DNA of 64,000 nucleotides, taken from NCBI RefSeq assembly GCF_000718785.1, contig NZ_JOCA01000007.1, forward strand, positions 181,928 through 245,927, given 5' to 3'. The first letter of the stretch is position 1; each line of letters opens with the position of its first letter. Shown one piece after another: positions 33,094 through 41,367 of the stretch. This DNA comes from Streptomyces sp. NRRL WC-3626. Its GTDB lineage: Bacteria > Actinomycetota > Actinomycetes > Streptomycetales > Streptomycetaceae. Below the pieces are notes generated by a model that saw only the letters and a program-made list of their open reading frames with translations, was not told where the DNA came from and did no database searches. The position numbers and the translations under genes are program-made.

Positions 33094-33984
33094 ATGCGGA
33101 TCGGACTGCTCGGTACCGGCCCCTGGGCACGGATGGCACACGCCCCCGCGCTCGGCGGGCACCCGGACCTCGACTTCGCCGGCGTGTGGGGCCGCCGGCC
33201 CGACGCGGCGAAGGAACTGGCCGAGCTGCACGGCACCCGGGCGTACGACGACGTCGAGGAGCTGTTCGCCGACGTGGACGCCGTCGCCGTGGCCCTGCCG
33301 CCGGCGGTGCAGGCGGACCTGGCGGTGCGCGCGGCGCGGGCCGGGTGCCATCTGCTGCTGGACAAGCCGCTCGCCCCGACCGTCGCGCAGGGGCGGGCGG
33401 TGGTCGAGGCGGCCGGGGCGGCGAGCGTCGCCTCCGTCGTCTTCTTCACCACCCGCTTCCAGCCGGAGCCGGAGGCGTGGATCACCGAGCAGGCACGTAC
33501 GGGCGGCTGGTTCACCGGGCGGGCGCAGTGGCTGGGGGCGGTGTTCACCTCCGAGGGCAGTCCCTTCGCCGACTCGCCGTGGCGGCGGGAGAAGGGCGCC
33601 CTGTGGGACGTCGGACCGCACGCCCTGTCCGTTCTGCTGCCGGTGCTCGGCGATCCGCGCCGGGTGACGGCGGCGGCGTACGGCCCCGGCGACACCGTCC
33701 ATCTCGTCCTCGACCACGCCGGCGGCGCCTCCAGCAGCCTCACCCTGAGCCTGACCGCACCCCCGGCCGCGTCCGGTGCCCTGGTCGAGCTGCGCGGCGC
33801 GGCGGGCGTCACGACGCTCCCCGAGGTCTCCGAGGGCGCGGTGCCGGCCCTCGCCCGGGCCGCGGACGCCCTGCTCACCGCGGCCCGCACCGGCGTCCCC
33901 CACCCCTGTGACGCGGCGTTCGCCCTCCGGGTGACGGAGATCCTGGCCACGGCGGAGTCCCTGACCTCCGGCGGGGCGCGCTGA
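33094..33984 (+). CDS. Gfo/Idh/MocA-type oxidoreductase
   Basis: 296 residues from ATG at 33094 with GGAGAGG upstream. The N-terminal Rossmann motif IGLLGTGPWARMAHAPALGG and the segment LLLDKPLAPTVAQGRAV (the usual EKPL/DKPL motif) identify the family. The motif WRREKGALWDVGPHALSVLL matches the substrate-side region of the C-terminal domain. These enzymes use NAD(P) to oxidise sugars or related alcohols. The specific substrate cannot be told. The gene is 118 bases after the VOC gene and is probably separate. Confidence 0.87.
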   Translation: MRIGLLGTGPWARMAHAPALGGHPDLDFAGVWGRRPDAAKELAELHGTRAYDDVEELFADVDAVAVALPPAVQADLAVRAARAGCHLLLDKPLAPTVAQGRAVVEAAGAASVASVVFFTTRFQPEPEAWITEQARTGGWFTGRAQWLGAVFTSEGSPFADSPWRREKGALWDVGPHALSVLLPVLGDPRRVTAAAYGPGDTVHLVLDHAGGASSSLTLSLTAPPAASGALVELRGAAGVTTLPEVSEGAVPALARAADALLTAARTGVPHPCDAAFALRVTEILATAESLTSGGAR

Positions 33985-34052
33985 CGGCCGCGCCGGACGA
34001 CTGCGGAACGGAGCACTCCCGGCGCGCTCCGTGGCCGTCCGGCCCAGGCCGG

Positions 34053-34085
34053 CTTAAGCGGCCCTTAAACGCCGGTTAAGCGATC
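34053..34085 (+). promoter_or_regulatory. Three 11-bp-phased direct repeats upstream of the GH64 gene
   Basis: CTTAAGCGGCC, CTTAAACGCCG and GTTAAGCGATC follow each other with their TTAA cores at 34054, 34065 and 34076, exactly 11 bases apart. Eleven-base direct repeat units are the usual binding pattern of OmpR/PhoB-type response regulators (for example PhoP). The array lies about 100-130 bases before the predicted transcription start, a normal activator position. The regulator is not known. Confidence 0.55.
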
Positions 34086-34150
34086 GTCGGGTCCGCGCCG
34101 GATCTTCGAACATCCGCAGGTCAGCGTGGTGGTGCGGACAAGTCGGACCG

Positions 34151-34179
34151 TTGGCCGGAGCCCCGGCCGTCCCTAGCAT
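34151..34179 (+). promoter_or_regulatory. Sigma-70-like promoter of the GH64 gene
   Basis: TTGGCC (34151-34156) and TAGCAT (34174-34179) are separated by 17 bases, giving a start site near 34186, 25 bases before the operator and ~107 before the start codon. Confidence 0.55.
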
Positions 34180-34210
34180 CACTACCGCGCGCCGGTCCCG
34201 ACGTAGCGCA

Positions 34211-34224
34211 TGAGAGCGCTCTCA
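34211..34224. promoter_or_regulatory. Perfect LacI/CebR-like operator before the GH64 gene
   Basis: TGAGAGCGCTCTCA is a perfect 14-bp palindrome. It differs by one base per half from the CebR operator TGGGAGCGCTCCCA of Streptomyces. Its position just downstream of the predicted transcription start would let a LacI-family repressor block the glucanase gene until a beta-glucan oligosaccharide appears. Confidence 0.75.
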
Positions 34225-34292
34225 GCAGCGCTGCTCCCGTCGGGCGGCCGGCGTGGTCAGGAACCCGCACGAGCCTCCGGGAGACCCCCCAC

Positions 34293-35498
34293 ATGACTCC
34301 TCGTCACCAGCGCGACCTCGGCCGCCGCAAGCTCCTCTTCGCCCTCGGCGGCGCCGCCGTGGCGATCCCCGCGGCGGCGGCGATCGCCCCGCACGCCCTC
34401 GCGGACCAGTCCGGTGAGCGGAAGGCCGGCACGGCCGCGGCGGGCGCCCTGCCGCTGACGATCGTCAACGGCAGCGGCTCGTTCGACAACGGCAACGTGC
34501 ACGTCTACATCGTGGGCAACGCGGACGGCCGTCAGGTCCGGGTCACCCCGGAGGGCACCGTCGCCCCGGTCGCGGCCTCCGACAACGGCTCCGACGGCTT
34601 CACCGACTACGCGATCGGCCTGGCCGGCAGCGGCGAGACCAAGCTGTCCCTGCCGTACATGTCCGGCCGGATCTACGTCTCCCTCGGCGCGAAGCTCAAG
34701 TTCAAGGTCGTCGAGGACGGCAACGGCAACGCGGCGCTGCAGTACCCGGCCGGCTGGGTCACCTCGGACCCCAACTACGGGGTGCTGCACGACTGCGCGG
34801 AGTTCACGTACAACTCCTCGGGCATGTTCTGCAACACGACGATGGTCGACATGTTCAGCGTGCCGCTGGGCATCCGGCTCACCGGCTCCAAGGACCAGAC
34901 CACGGGCACCGTCCGCGAGGGCGGCCGGGCGGCCGCGTTCGCCGCCGTCGAGAAGGTGGAGGCGTTCTCCCGGCTCGTCGTGGACGACACCCGGATCATC
35001 GCCCCCGGGCACGGTCTGGACGCGGGACTGTTCGCGAAGGACTACCTCGCCCCGTACATCGACGAGGTGTGGAGCACGTACACCGGCCGGGACCTCAAGG
35101 TCACCACGAACGCCGGTACCTTCACCGGCCGGGTGCGCGGCGAGCGGTTCACCTTCGACGGGCCCGCCCAGGTCTCCTTCGGCAGGCCGTCCACCCGGGA
35201 CGTCCTCTTCTGCGACGGCGCCCTCGCCGCCCCCAACGACGGCACGACGGGCCCGGTCGCCGCGGTGCTGGGCGCGGGCTTCAACCGTTCGACGCTGCTC
35301 AGCCACCCCGACCAGCCGACGACGAACGCCCCGGACTTCTACGGCACCGAGCTCACCAACCACTACGCGAAGGCCGTCCACACGGCCACCGAGGACGGCA
35401 GGGCGTACGGCTTCGCCTTCGACGACGTGGCCGACTTCGCCTCGTACATCCAGGACACGGCCCCCACGGGCCTGCGCCTGACACTCGGGGCCTTCTAG
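34293..35498 (+). CDS. Secreted GH64 endo-beta-1,3-glucanase (laminaripentaose-producing type)
   Basis: 401 residues from ATG at 34293. It has a Tat-type signal (LGRRKLLFALGGAAVAIPAA) with a probable cut after HALA. The body (LPLTIVNGSGSFDNGNVHVY ... GRIYVSLGAKLKFKV) is the beta-barrel half of family 64, with the catalytic pair in CAEFTYN (Glu170) and TTMVDMFSVPLG (Asp186), 16 residues apart as in the known laminaripentaose-producing enzyme. It cuts beta-1,3-glucan from fungal walls or plant callose outside the cell. Exported folded, it fits the sugar-type operator upstream. Confidence 0.92.
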   Translation: MTPRHQRDLGRRKLLFALGGAAVAIPAAAAIAPHALADQSGERKAGTAAAGALPLTIVNGSGSFDNGNVHVYIVGNADGRQVRVTPEGTVAPVAASDNGSDGFTDYAIGLAGSGETKLSLPYMSGRIYVSLGAKLKFKVVEDGNGNAALQYPAGWVTSDPNYGVLHDCAEFTYNSSGMFCNTTMVDMFSVPLGIRLTGSKDQTTGTVREGGRAAAFAAVEKVEAFSRLVVDDTRIIAPGHGLDAGLFAKDYLAPYIDEVWSTYTGRDLKVTTNAGTFTGRVRGERFTFDGPAQVSFGRPSTRDVLFCDGALAAPNDGTTGPVAAVLGAGFNRSTLLSHPDQPTTNAPDFYGTELTNHYAKAVHTATEDGRAYGFAFDDVADFASYIQDTAPTGLRLTLGAF

Positions 35499-35514
35499 CC
35501 GGGGCCCGTCCGGC

Positions 35515-35542
35515 GGCCCGGGGAGGAGGTTTCCCCCGGGCC
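35515..35542 (+). terminator. Terminator of the GH64 gene
   Basis: GGCCCGGGG (35515-35523) pairs with CCCCGGGCC (35534-35542), 17 bases beyond the stop. Confidence 0.7.
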
Positions 35543-35696
35543 GGGGAAGGTACCCCGGCAGCCAGGAGGAGCGGCCCTTCACCGCGGTGCCGCGAGCGTT
35601 CCGGATGCACGGCGGGCTCCCGCGTTGAATGGTGAGTATCGGACCCGATGACAGCACCGGGGCCGCCACAGCGATCCGGACCCGAGGAGCCAGAAG

Positions 35697-35918
35697 ATGT
35701 CGACGTCCCAGCCCGACGCGTCCCAGCCCGACGCGTCCCGGCAGGCCGGGGACCGTGCCACCCCGGACAGCCTGCTGCACGCCCGCACCGGCACCGACGT
35801 GTCGCCGGAGGACCTGGTTCTCGCCTCCGGCAAGGACCTCACCCCGGACAGTCTCGAGTGGGCCAGGCGGAAGCTGGACGAGGAGGGACCCTCCGCCCTG
35901 GACAAGATCCTTCCCTGA
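35697..35918 (+). CDS. Small hydrophilic hypothetical protein (73 residues)
   Basis: ATG at 35697 with GAGGAG upstream. It starts with a direct repeat (QPDASQPDAS) and continues DVSPEDLVLASGKDLTPDSL, EWARRKLDEEGPSALDKILP. The body is a short helical, acidic unit without membrane span. I do not recognise a family with a known role. It ends at a very strong hairpin shared with the convergent DUF5709 gene. Confidence 0.65.
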   Translation: MSTSQPDASQPDASRQAGDRATPDSLLHARTGTDVSPEDLVLASGKDLTPDSLEWARRKLDEEGPSALDKILP

Positions 35919-35932
35919 GCCTTCGTACGGGC

Positions 35933-35978
35933 CGGCGCCGCCGGGTCCGGTGCTCGCGCACCGGACCCGGCGGCGCCG
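35933..35978. terminator. Perfect 21-bp bidirectional terminator
   Basis: The arm 35933-35953 (CGGCGCCGCCGGGTCC...) is the exact reverse complement of 35958-35978, with a TCGC loop. It fills most of the 77-base gap between the convergent stops at 35918 and 35996. It is the longest perfect stem in the window. Confidence 0.9.
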
Positions 35979-35995
35979 TTCTCCGGCCCGTACGG

Positions 35996-36469
35996 TCAGG
36001 TTCCGTCGCGGTCGCCGTCCTCGACGACGTGCATCGCGGCCTCCTCCGCGCCGGCCGCCCCGCCGTCGACGCCGACGTCCTCGGCGACGGTCTCCTTCGT
36101 GGTGTCGGCGCGGGCGCCCTCGTCGGGGGCGACCAGCCGTCCGGCGCGGCCGGTGCCGGCCTCCGGGTCCACCGGCTCGCCCTCACCGCCGGGCAGGTCG
36201 CCCACCGTGTCCCCGGCGGGCCCGGCCGCGTCCGGCACCTCCTGGGCGAGCCGCTGGTCGAGGCTCTCGCCGTCGTGCTGCTCACCTGCCGTGGTGCCGT
36301 ACTTGGTCACCCCGAGCGGCTTCTCCGGCGGGGAGTAACCCTCGTCGAGGGTCTCGTCGTAGGTCCGTTCGCCGAGCGCGTCCTCCATGTCGAGGGGTGC
36401 GGCGTCCGCCTGCTCCTCGTTGTTCCCGGTGGGCTGGTACGCGTCGTCCCCCATCGGTTCGGTGCCCAT
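35996..36469 (-). CDS. DUF5709 acidic protein (157 residues)
   Basis: ATG at 36469 has GGGAGG six bases upstream. The protein is acidic and hydrophilic; the start MGTEPMGDDAYQPTGNNEEQ, DETLDEGYSPPEKPLGVTKY and GESLDQRLAQEVPD form the DUF5709 core. The tail has many Gly, Asp and Glu (RLVAPDEGARADTTKETVAE). It is likely intrinsically disordered. DUF5709 proteins are found across actinobacteria and have no known function. The promoter probably lies in the short gap to 36542. Confidence 0.75.
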   Translation of the reverse strand: MGTEPMGDDAYQPTGNNEEQADAAPLDMEDALGERTYDETLDEGYSPPEKPLGVTKYGTTAGEQHDGESLDQRLAQEVPDAAGPAGDTVGDLPGGEGEPVDPEAGTGRAGRLVAPDEGARADTTKETVAEDVGVDGGAAGAEEAAMHVVEDGDRDGT

Positions 36470-36541
36470 GGGCTGCCTCCCTGTCACGCTGCGTCGGCTC
36501 GTTCGTCCGGTGTCAGGTCCGCGTTTCCCGTCACGCGATCT

Positions 36542-38035
36542 CTAACCTCGCGCTCCGGGTCCTGGCGCCGGGGCGATACGGGCCTCGAGCTCGCCGATCC
36601 GGTGGACCGGCCAGGGCCGGGCGTACCCGGGCGGGGTGCCGTCGGGCCCGGTGAGGGCGGCGACCGGGACGCGGTCCGCGGTCCGCAGGATCTCGCCGGC
36701 CGTGGTGCTCTCGTTGTTCCCGGCGATCGCGCCGGAGGAGCAGCCGGTGTAGTAGCCGATGGGAATCGCCTCGAAGCCGGTGACCAGGCAGGGCGGGCGG
36801 ACGCCGAGCCGGTGCAGGGCGTCGGCCGTACGGGCCCAGTCGCGGCGGCTGTCGGCGGTGCGGTCCACGGTGTACACCAGGACGGTCAGCTGCGCCGTCA
36901 GATGCCCGGCCAGTGCGAGTACGGCCAGGGCCCTGACCGCCGGCCGCCACTTCCCGCGCGGTGCGGTGACCAGGTGCCACAGCGCGTCCGCGACGGGGAT
37001 CGCGAGCAGCGCGTAGGCGGGCTGGAGGAAGCGGGGTGCCGCGTAGGCGATCAGGAAGAGGTACGGCAGTGCGGCGGTCGTGGCGCAGGCCAGCGGCAGC
37101 AGGGTGCGCAGGGTACGGCGGGCCCGCACCGCGACGGCCAGGGCGAGGACGGCGAGCAGCGGCAGGGCGAACCACCACAGGGTGATCACCGGGTGGGGCA
37201 TCGATCCGGTGCACGGGCGGCACAGGGCGCGTCCGCCGAGGCTGCGCAACTGGTCGTCGACGGCGATGTGCCAGCCCAGGCCGCCCTGGATGCGGGAGGC
37301 CTCCTCCAACCGCTCCCCCAGTCCGCCGAAGGCGGTGTACGCCTCGACCACCCAGGGGACCGCGCCCGCCAGCAGACCGCCGGTGAGGGCCAGGAGGGCC
37401 CGCCAGTGCCGGCCCGCGAGGGTGAGGGCCAGCAGGGGGACGGTCGTCCAGACGGCGTCGGTGGGCCGCATCAACGCCATCAGGGCGGCCCCGGCCACCA
37501 CTCCCCACAGCGGTCCGCCGGACGCGGGGTCCGCGCGGTGGCGCAGGAAGCAGCCGACGGCGGTCAGGGCGCCGACGGCGACCCAGTAGTTCGGCATGGC
37601 CTGGGGGCCGTAGAAGAGCGTCACCCACAGGGAGGCGAAGAAGGCGCCGGCGGTGACCAGGACGCGGGTGGGGAACAGGCCGCGCCAGGCACGCAGGGCC
37701 AGGAAGAGACCGAGACCGGAGCAGACGGCCAGGTGGACGCGGAGCAGGGCGGTGGAGTCGGACCAGGAGGCGACGGGCGCCACCAGCAGGGAGACGCCCC
37801 GGGAGCGGGGTGCGCTGAAGAAGGCGGCCGGGTGGTGGGAGGTGACCTGGCTGGTGTAGACGATCTCGTCCCAGCCCAGGCCCAGCCCGGGCCGGACCAA
37901 GGCGAGTTGGGCGAGTGTGAAGACGGCGGCGAGCACCGCGAGCGGGCGGGCGTCGCCGCGTGGCGGGTGACCCGGCCCCGGCCGCCGCACGCGCCGCCGC
38001 GTCCGGGTGAGCAGTGCACCGGTGCCGTCGGTCAT
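36542..38035 (-). CDS. Polytopic membrane glycosyltransferase-like protein (GT-C type)
   Basis: 497 residues with about ten membrane spans (FTLAQLALV; LLWGV; ALMALMRPTDAVWTTVPLLA; PVITLWWFALPLLAVLALAV). A GWDEIVYTSQVTSHH loop after the first span carries the acidic residues (D56/E57) expected at the catalytic loop of GT-C enzymes using polyprenyl-phosphate sugars. A soluble C-terminal domain of ~120 residues follows (VDRTADSRRDWARTADALHR). The family match is by architecture only; acceptor and sugar are unknown. ATG at 38035 has GAGGGACG upstream. Confidence 0.72.
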   Translation of the reverse strand: MTDGTGALLTRTRRRVRRPGPGHPPRGDARPLAVLAAVFTLAQLALVRPGLGLGWDEIVYTSQVTSHHPAAFFSAPRSRGVSLLVAPVASWSDSTALLRVHLAVCSGLGLFLALRAWRGLFPTRVLVTAGAFFASLWVTLFYGPQAMPNYWVAVGALTAVGCFLRHRADPASGGPLWGVVAGAALMALMRPTDAVWTTVPLLALTLAGRHWRALLALTGGLLAGAVPWVVEAYTAFGGLGERLEEASRIQGGLGWHIAVDDQLRSLGGRALCRPCTGSMPHPVITLWWFALPLLAVLALAVAVRARRTLRTLLPLACATTAALPYLFLIAYAAPRFLQPAYALLAIPVADALWHLVTAPRGKWRPAVRALAVLALAGHLTAQLTVLVYTVDRTADSRRDWARTADALHRLGVRPPCLVTGFEAIPIGYYTGCSSGAIAGNNESTTAGEILRTADRVPVAALTGPDGTPPGYARPWPVHRIGELEARIAPAPGPGARG

Positions 38036-38186
38036 CGTCCGTCCCTCACTCCGCCCTCATGGGGCCCTGGGTTCCACGGGTCCTTGCAGTGGAGGACGGG
38101 TTCCAGGAAATCGGCGTTCCGGAGATCACCGACAAACTAACCCGCGTGCGCCGGGGCCGCAGGGCGGGAGCCGGCCACCGCGCCGG

Positions 38187-40541
38187 TCAGCGTGCGTGCG
38201 GGCGGCGGTGCGGTGGCTGCGCGGGGGCCGGCCGCGGCCCGAGCGGCGGGACGGGGCGTTCGGCGGGGGCGTCCTCCCGCACGGTCAGCTCGTCGCCGTG
38301 GTGACGGATGGTCAGCGGCGGTCCGGAGCGGAGCGTGTACGTGGCCCGGTCCGCGGTGACCTCCACGCGCAGGCACCGGCCGAGGAACCGCAGGGTGAAG
38401 GCGAGGCGGCGCAGCCGCGGCGGCAGCCGGGGGGTGAAGCGGAGGCTGCCGTCGTCCCAGCGCATGCCGCCGAACCCGGCGACCAGGGCGGTCCAGGTAC
38501 CGGCCAGGGAGGCGATGTGGAGTCCGTCGCGGGTGTTGTGCTCCAGGTCGGCGAGGTCCATCAGGGCGGCTTCGGCGGTGTAGGCGTGGGCGAGGTCGAG
38601 GTGGCCGGTGCGGGCGGCGAGGACGGCCTGGACGCAGGCCGACAGGGAGGAGTCCCGTACGGTCAGCGGCTCGTAGTAGGTGAAGTTGCGGGCGATCTGC
38701 TCCTCGCCGAAGACCTCCTCGAAGTAACCGGCGCAGGTGTGCATCGCCAGCACCAGGTCCGCCTGTTTGATCACCTGTTTGCGGTAGAGGTCGAAGTAGG
38801 GGAAGTGCAGCATCAGCGGGTACTGGTCGGCGCGGGTGCCGGCGAAGTCCCAGCGCTGGTAGCGGGTGAAGCCGGCGTGCTGTTCGTGCACGCCGAGTTC
38901 GTCGTTGTAGGGCAGGTGCACGGCTTCGGCCGCGTCCCGCCAGCCGGCGCTCTCCTCCTCGTCGACGCCGAGGTCCGCCGCCCGGTCGGGGTGGCGTTTG
39001 CAGGCGTCGGCGGCGGCCAGCAGGTTCGCCCGGGCCATGAGGTTGGTGTACGTGTTGTCGTCGGCGACGGCGCTGTACTCGTCGGGTCCGGTGACCCCGT
39101 CGAGGTGGAAGACGCCCCGGTCGTCGTGGTGGCCGAGGGAGCGCCAGAGGCGGGCGGTCTCCACCAGCAGTTCCACGCCGGTGTCGTGTTCGAAGCGTTC
39201 GTCGCCGGTGGCCTGGACGTAGCGCACCACGGCGTCGGCGATGTCGGCGTTGACGTGGAAGGCGGCGGTACCGGCCGGCCAGTAGGCGGAGCCCTCCGAG
39301 CCCTCGATGGTGCGCCAGGGGAACGCGGCGCCGCGCAGGCCGAGTTGGGTGGCGCGTTCGCGGGCGACGGGCAGGGTGGTCTGCCGCCAGCGCAGGGCCT
39401 CGGCGGCGGCGTCCGGCGCGGTGCAGATCAGCAGGGGCAGTACGAACACCTCGGTGTCCCAGAAGGCGTGACCGTCGTAGCCGGAACCGGTCAGTCCCTT
39501 GGCGGGTATCGCGCGCCGTTCGGCGCGGGCCCCGGCCTGGAGGACGTGGAAGAGGGCGAAGCGGACGGCCTGCTGGATCTCCTCGTCGCCGTCGACCTCG
39601 ACGTCGGCGCGGGCCCAGAAGTCGTCGAGGTGGGCGCGCTGTTCGTCGAGGAGGCCCTGCCAGCCGCTGTGCGCGGCGGCGGCCAGCGCCGCCTCCACCT
39701 GGTCGCTCATCGCGGGCCGGGAGCGTGCGCCGGACCAGCCGTGGGCGACGAGTTTCTCCACGCGCAGCCGCTGTCCCGGCTCCAGGACGGAGGTGATGGT
39801 GAGCCTGGCCATGTCGACGTTGCTCTCGCAGCCGGTGGTGGTGCTCTCGGGGCCGTCGATGACGTGGTCGGCGGCGACCGCGACCCGCAGACCGCTGCGG
39901 CGGGTGCGGTGCACCAGGCGCAGCCGGTGGTCCTTGGCGAGGTCCTCCTCGGCCTCCAGCGGGGACTTGAGGGCGCGGGCGGCGCGCGGGTCGCCGTCGG
40001 GTCCCGGCAGGCTCTCGTTGGTGACGAGTTCGGACTGCACCACCACACGCGTACGGGCGTCCACGGGCTCGACCTCGTAGGCGACGGCGGCGACGGCCCG
40101 CTGGGTGAGGGAGACCAGCCGGGTGGAGCGCACCCGGACCGTGGACCCGGCCGGGGAGGTCCACTCACACACCCGCTCGAGGACGCCCCGGCGCAGGTCG
40201 AGGGTCCGTTCGTGGCTGACGAGGCGTCCGTAGCGCAGGTCGAACGGCTCGTCGTCGACGAGCAGCCGGATCACCTTGCCGTTGGTGACGTTGATGACGG
40301 TCTGGCCCGACTCCGGGTAGCCGTAGCCGGCTTCGGCGTAGGGCAGCGGGTGCAGTTCGTGGACGCCGTTGAGGTAGGCGCCGGGCAGGCCGTGGGGTTC
40401 GCCCTCGTCGAGGTTGCCGCGCCAGCCGACATGGCCGTTGGACAGCGCGAACACCGACTCGCTCTGGGCCAGGACGTCCAGGTCCAGGCTGTGTTCGCGC
40501 ACGGTCCACGGTTCGACGGCGTACGCCCGCTGTGTGATCAC
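38187..40541 (-). CDS. GH65 disaccharide phosphorylase (trehalose/maltose/kojibiose type)
   Basis: 784 residues from GTG at 40541 (GGGGGAG upstream). The catalytic motif is DGVTGPDEYS with Glu488, and GHAFWDTEVFVLP and RKQVIKQADLVLAM mark the conserved barrel. Two arginines in the N-terminal half and the IKQADLV region fit a phosphate-using enzyme. The gene overlaps by 4 bases the stop of a beta-phosphoglucomutase gene, so the product beta-glucose-1-phosphate would be turned at once into glucose-6-phosphate. This pairing is well known for maltose and trehalose phosphorylases. The exact disaccharide is not readable. Confidence 0.88.
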   Translation of the reverse strand: MITQRAYAVEPWTVREHSLDLDVLAQSESVFALSNGHVGWRGNLDEGEPHGLPGAYLNGVHELHPLPYAEAGYGYPESGQTVINVTNGKVIRLLVDDEPFDLRYGRLVSHERTLDLRRGVLERVCEWTSPAGSTVRVRSTRLVSLTQRAVAAVAYEVEPVDARTRVVVQSELVTNESLPGPDGDPRAARALKSPLEAEEDLAKDHRLRLVHRTRRSGLRVAVAADHVIDGPESTTTGCESNVDMARLTITSVLEPGQRLRVEKLVAHGWSGARSRPAMSDQVEAALAAAAHSGWQGLLDEQRAHLDDFWARADVEVDGDEEIQQAVRFALFHVLQAGARAERRAIPAKGLTGSGYDGHAFWDTEVFVLPLLICTAPDAAAEALRWRQTTLPVARERATQLGLRGAAFPWRTIEGSEGSAYWPAGTAAFHVNADIADAVVRYVQATGDERFEHDTGVELLVETARLWRSLGHHDDRGVFHLDGVTGPDEYSAVADDNTYTNLMARANLLAAADACKRHPDRAADLGVDEEESAGWRDAAEAVHLPYNDELGVHEQHAGFTRYQRWDFAGTRADQYPLMLHFPYFDLYRKQVIKQADLVLAMHTCAGYFEEVFGEEQIARNFTYYEPLTVRDSSLSACVQAVLAARTGHLDLAHAYTAEAALMDLADLEHNTRDGLHIASLAGTWTALVAGFGGMRWDDGSLRFTPRLPPRLRRLAFTLRFLGRCLRVEVTADRATYTLRSGPPLTIRHHGDELTVREDAPAERPVPPLGPRPAPAQPPHRRPHAR

Positions 40542-41275
40542 TTCGCTCCCCCGAGTTCGGCCAGGTCCGTCACGACCCGGTCGGCGCCGTGTGCGTACAG
40601 GGCGTCGGTCTGTCCGACCCGGTCCACACCGACGACGTATCCGAAGTGCCCCGCGCGGCCCGCGTCCATGCCGGCCAGCGCGTCCTCGAACACGGCGGCC
40701 CGGGACGGTTCGACGCCGAGGTCGGCCGCGGCGGCGAGGAAGGTGTCGGGCTCCGGCTTCCCGGGCAGCCCGCGTTCGGCGGCGACGACGCCGTCGATCC
40801 GTACGTCGAAGAGGTCCTCGGCGTCGATGGAGCGCAGGACGTCACGGCAGTTGGCGCTGGAGGACACGATCGCGGTGCGCAGTCCGCGGGCGCGGACCGC
40901 CGTCAGATAGCGCAGGGTGCCGTCGTAGGCCGCCACGCCGTCGGTGCGGATCCTCGCGAGCAGCAGTTCGTTCTTGCGGTTGCCGAGGCCGTGCACGGTG
41001 CGGGCGTCGGGCGGGTCGCCGGGGCCGCCCTCGGGCAGCCGGATGTCGCGGGAGGCGAGGAAGGTGCGGACGCCGTCGGCGCGGGGGCGGCCGTCGACGT
41101 ACCGGCCGTAGTCGGCGTCGCCGAAGGGCCGGAAGGCGTCGCCGTCCCGTTCGCGGAGGAAGTCGTCGAACATCTCCTTCCAGGCGGCCGCGTGGACGAC
41201 GGCCGTCTTCGTCACGACCCCGTCGAGGTCGAAGAGGCAGGCGAGGATGTCATCGGGCAGACCCAGATCCGTCAT
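40538..41275 (-). CDS. pgmB: HAD-family beta-phosphoglucomutase
   Basis: 245 residues from ATG at 41275. The nucleophile motif CLFDLDGVVTKTAVVHAAAW lies near residue 14. The cap is followed by TAIVSSSANCRDVLRSI and PGKPEPDTFLAAAADLGVEP, then VFEDALAGMDAGRAGHFGYV, the classic order of motifs in beta-phosphoglucomutases (KPxPDxF and E-D-A/S). It interconverts beta-glucose-1-phosphate and glucose-6-phosphate. It overlaps the GH65 gene start by 4 bases (GTGA) and is transcribed first, so both come from one message. Confidence 0.9.
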   Translation of the reverse strand: MTDLGLPDDILACLFDLDGVVTKTAVVHAAAWKEMFDDFLRERDGDAFRPFGDADYGRYVDGRPRADGVRTFLASRDIRLPEGGPGDPPDARTVHGLGNRKNELLLARIRTDGVAAYDGTLRYLTAVRARGLRTAIVSSSANCRDVLRSIDAEDLFDVRIDGVVAAERGLPGKPEPDTFLAAAADLGVEPSRAAVFEDALAGMDAGRAGHFGYVVGVDRVGQTDALYAHGADRVVTDLAELGGAK

Positions 41276-41367
41276 GGGGAGACCGTTCCCCGTACGGCGC
41301 GGATCAGTGGGTGGCGCGGGCCACATGGCGGCAGGACGCCCGCTTCCCAGGTGACACACTCTCCCTT

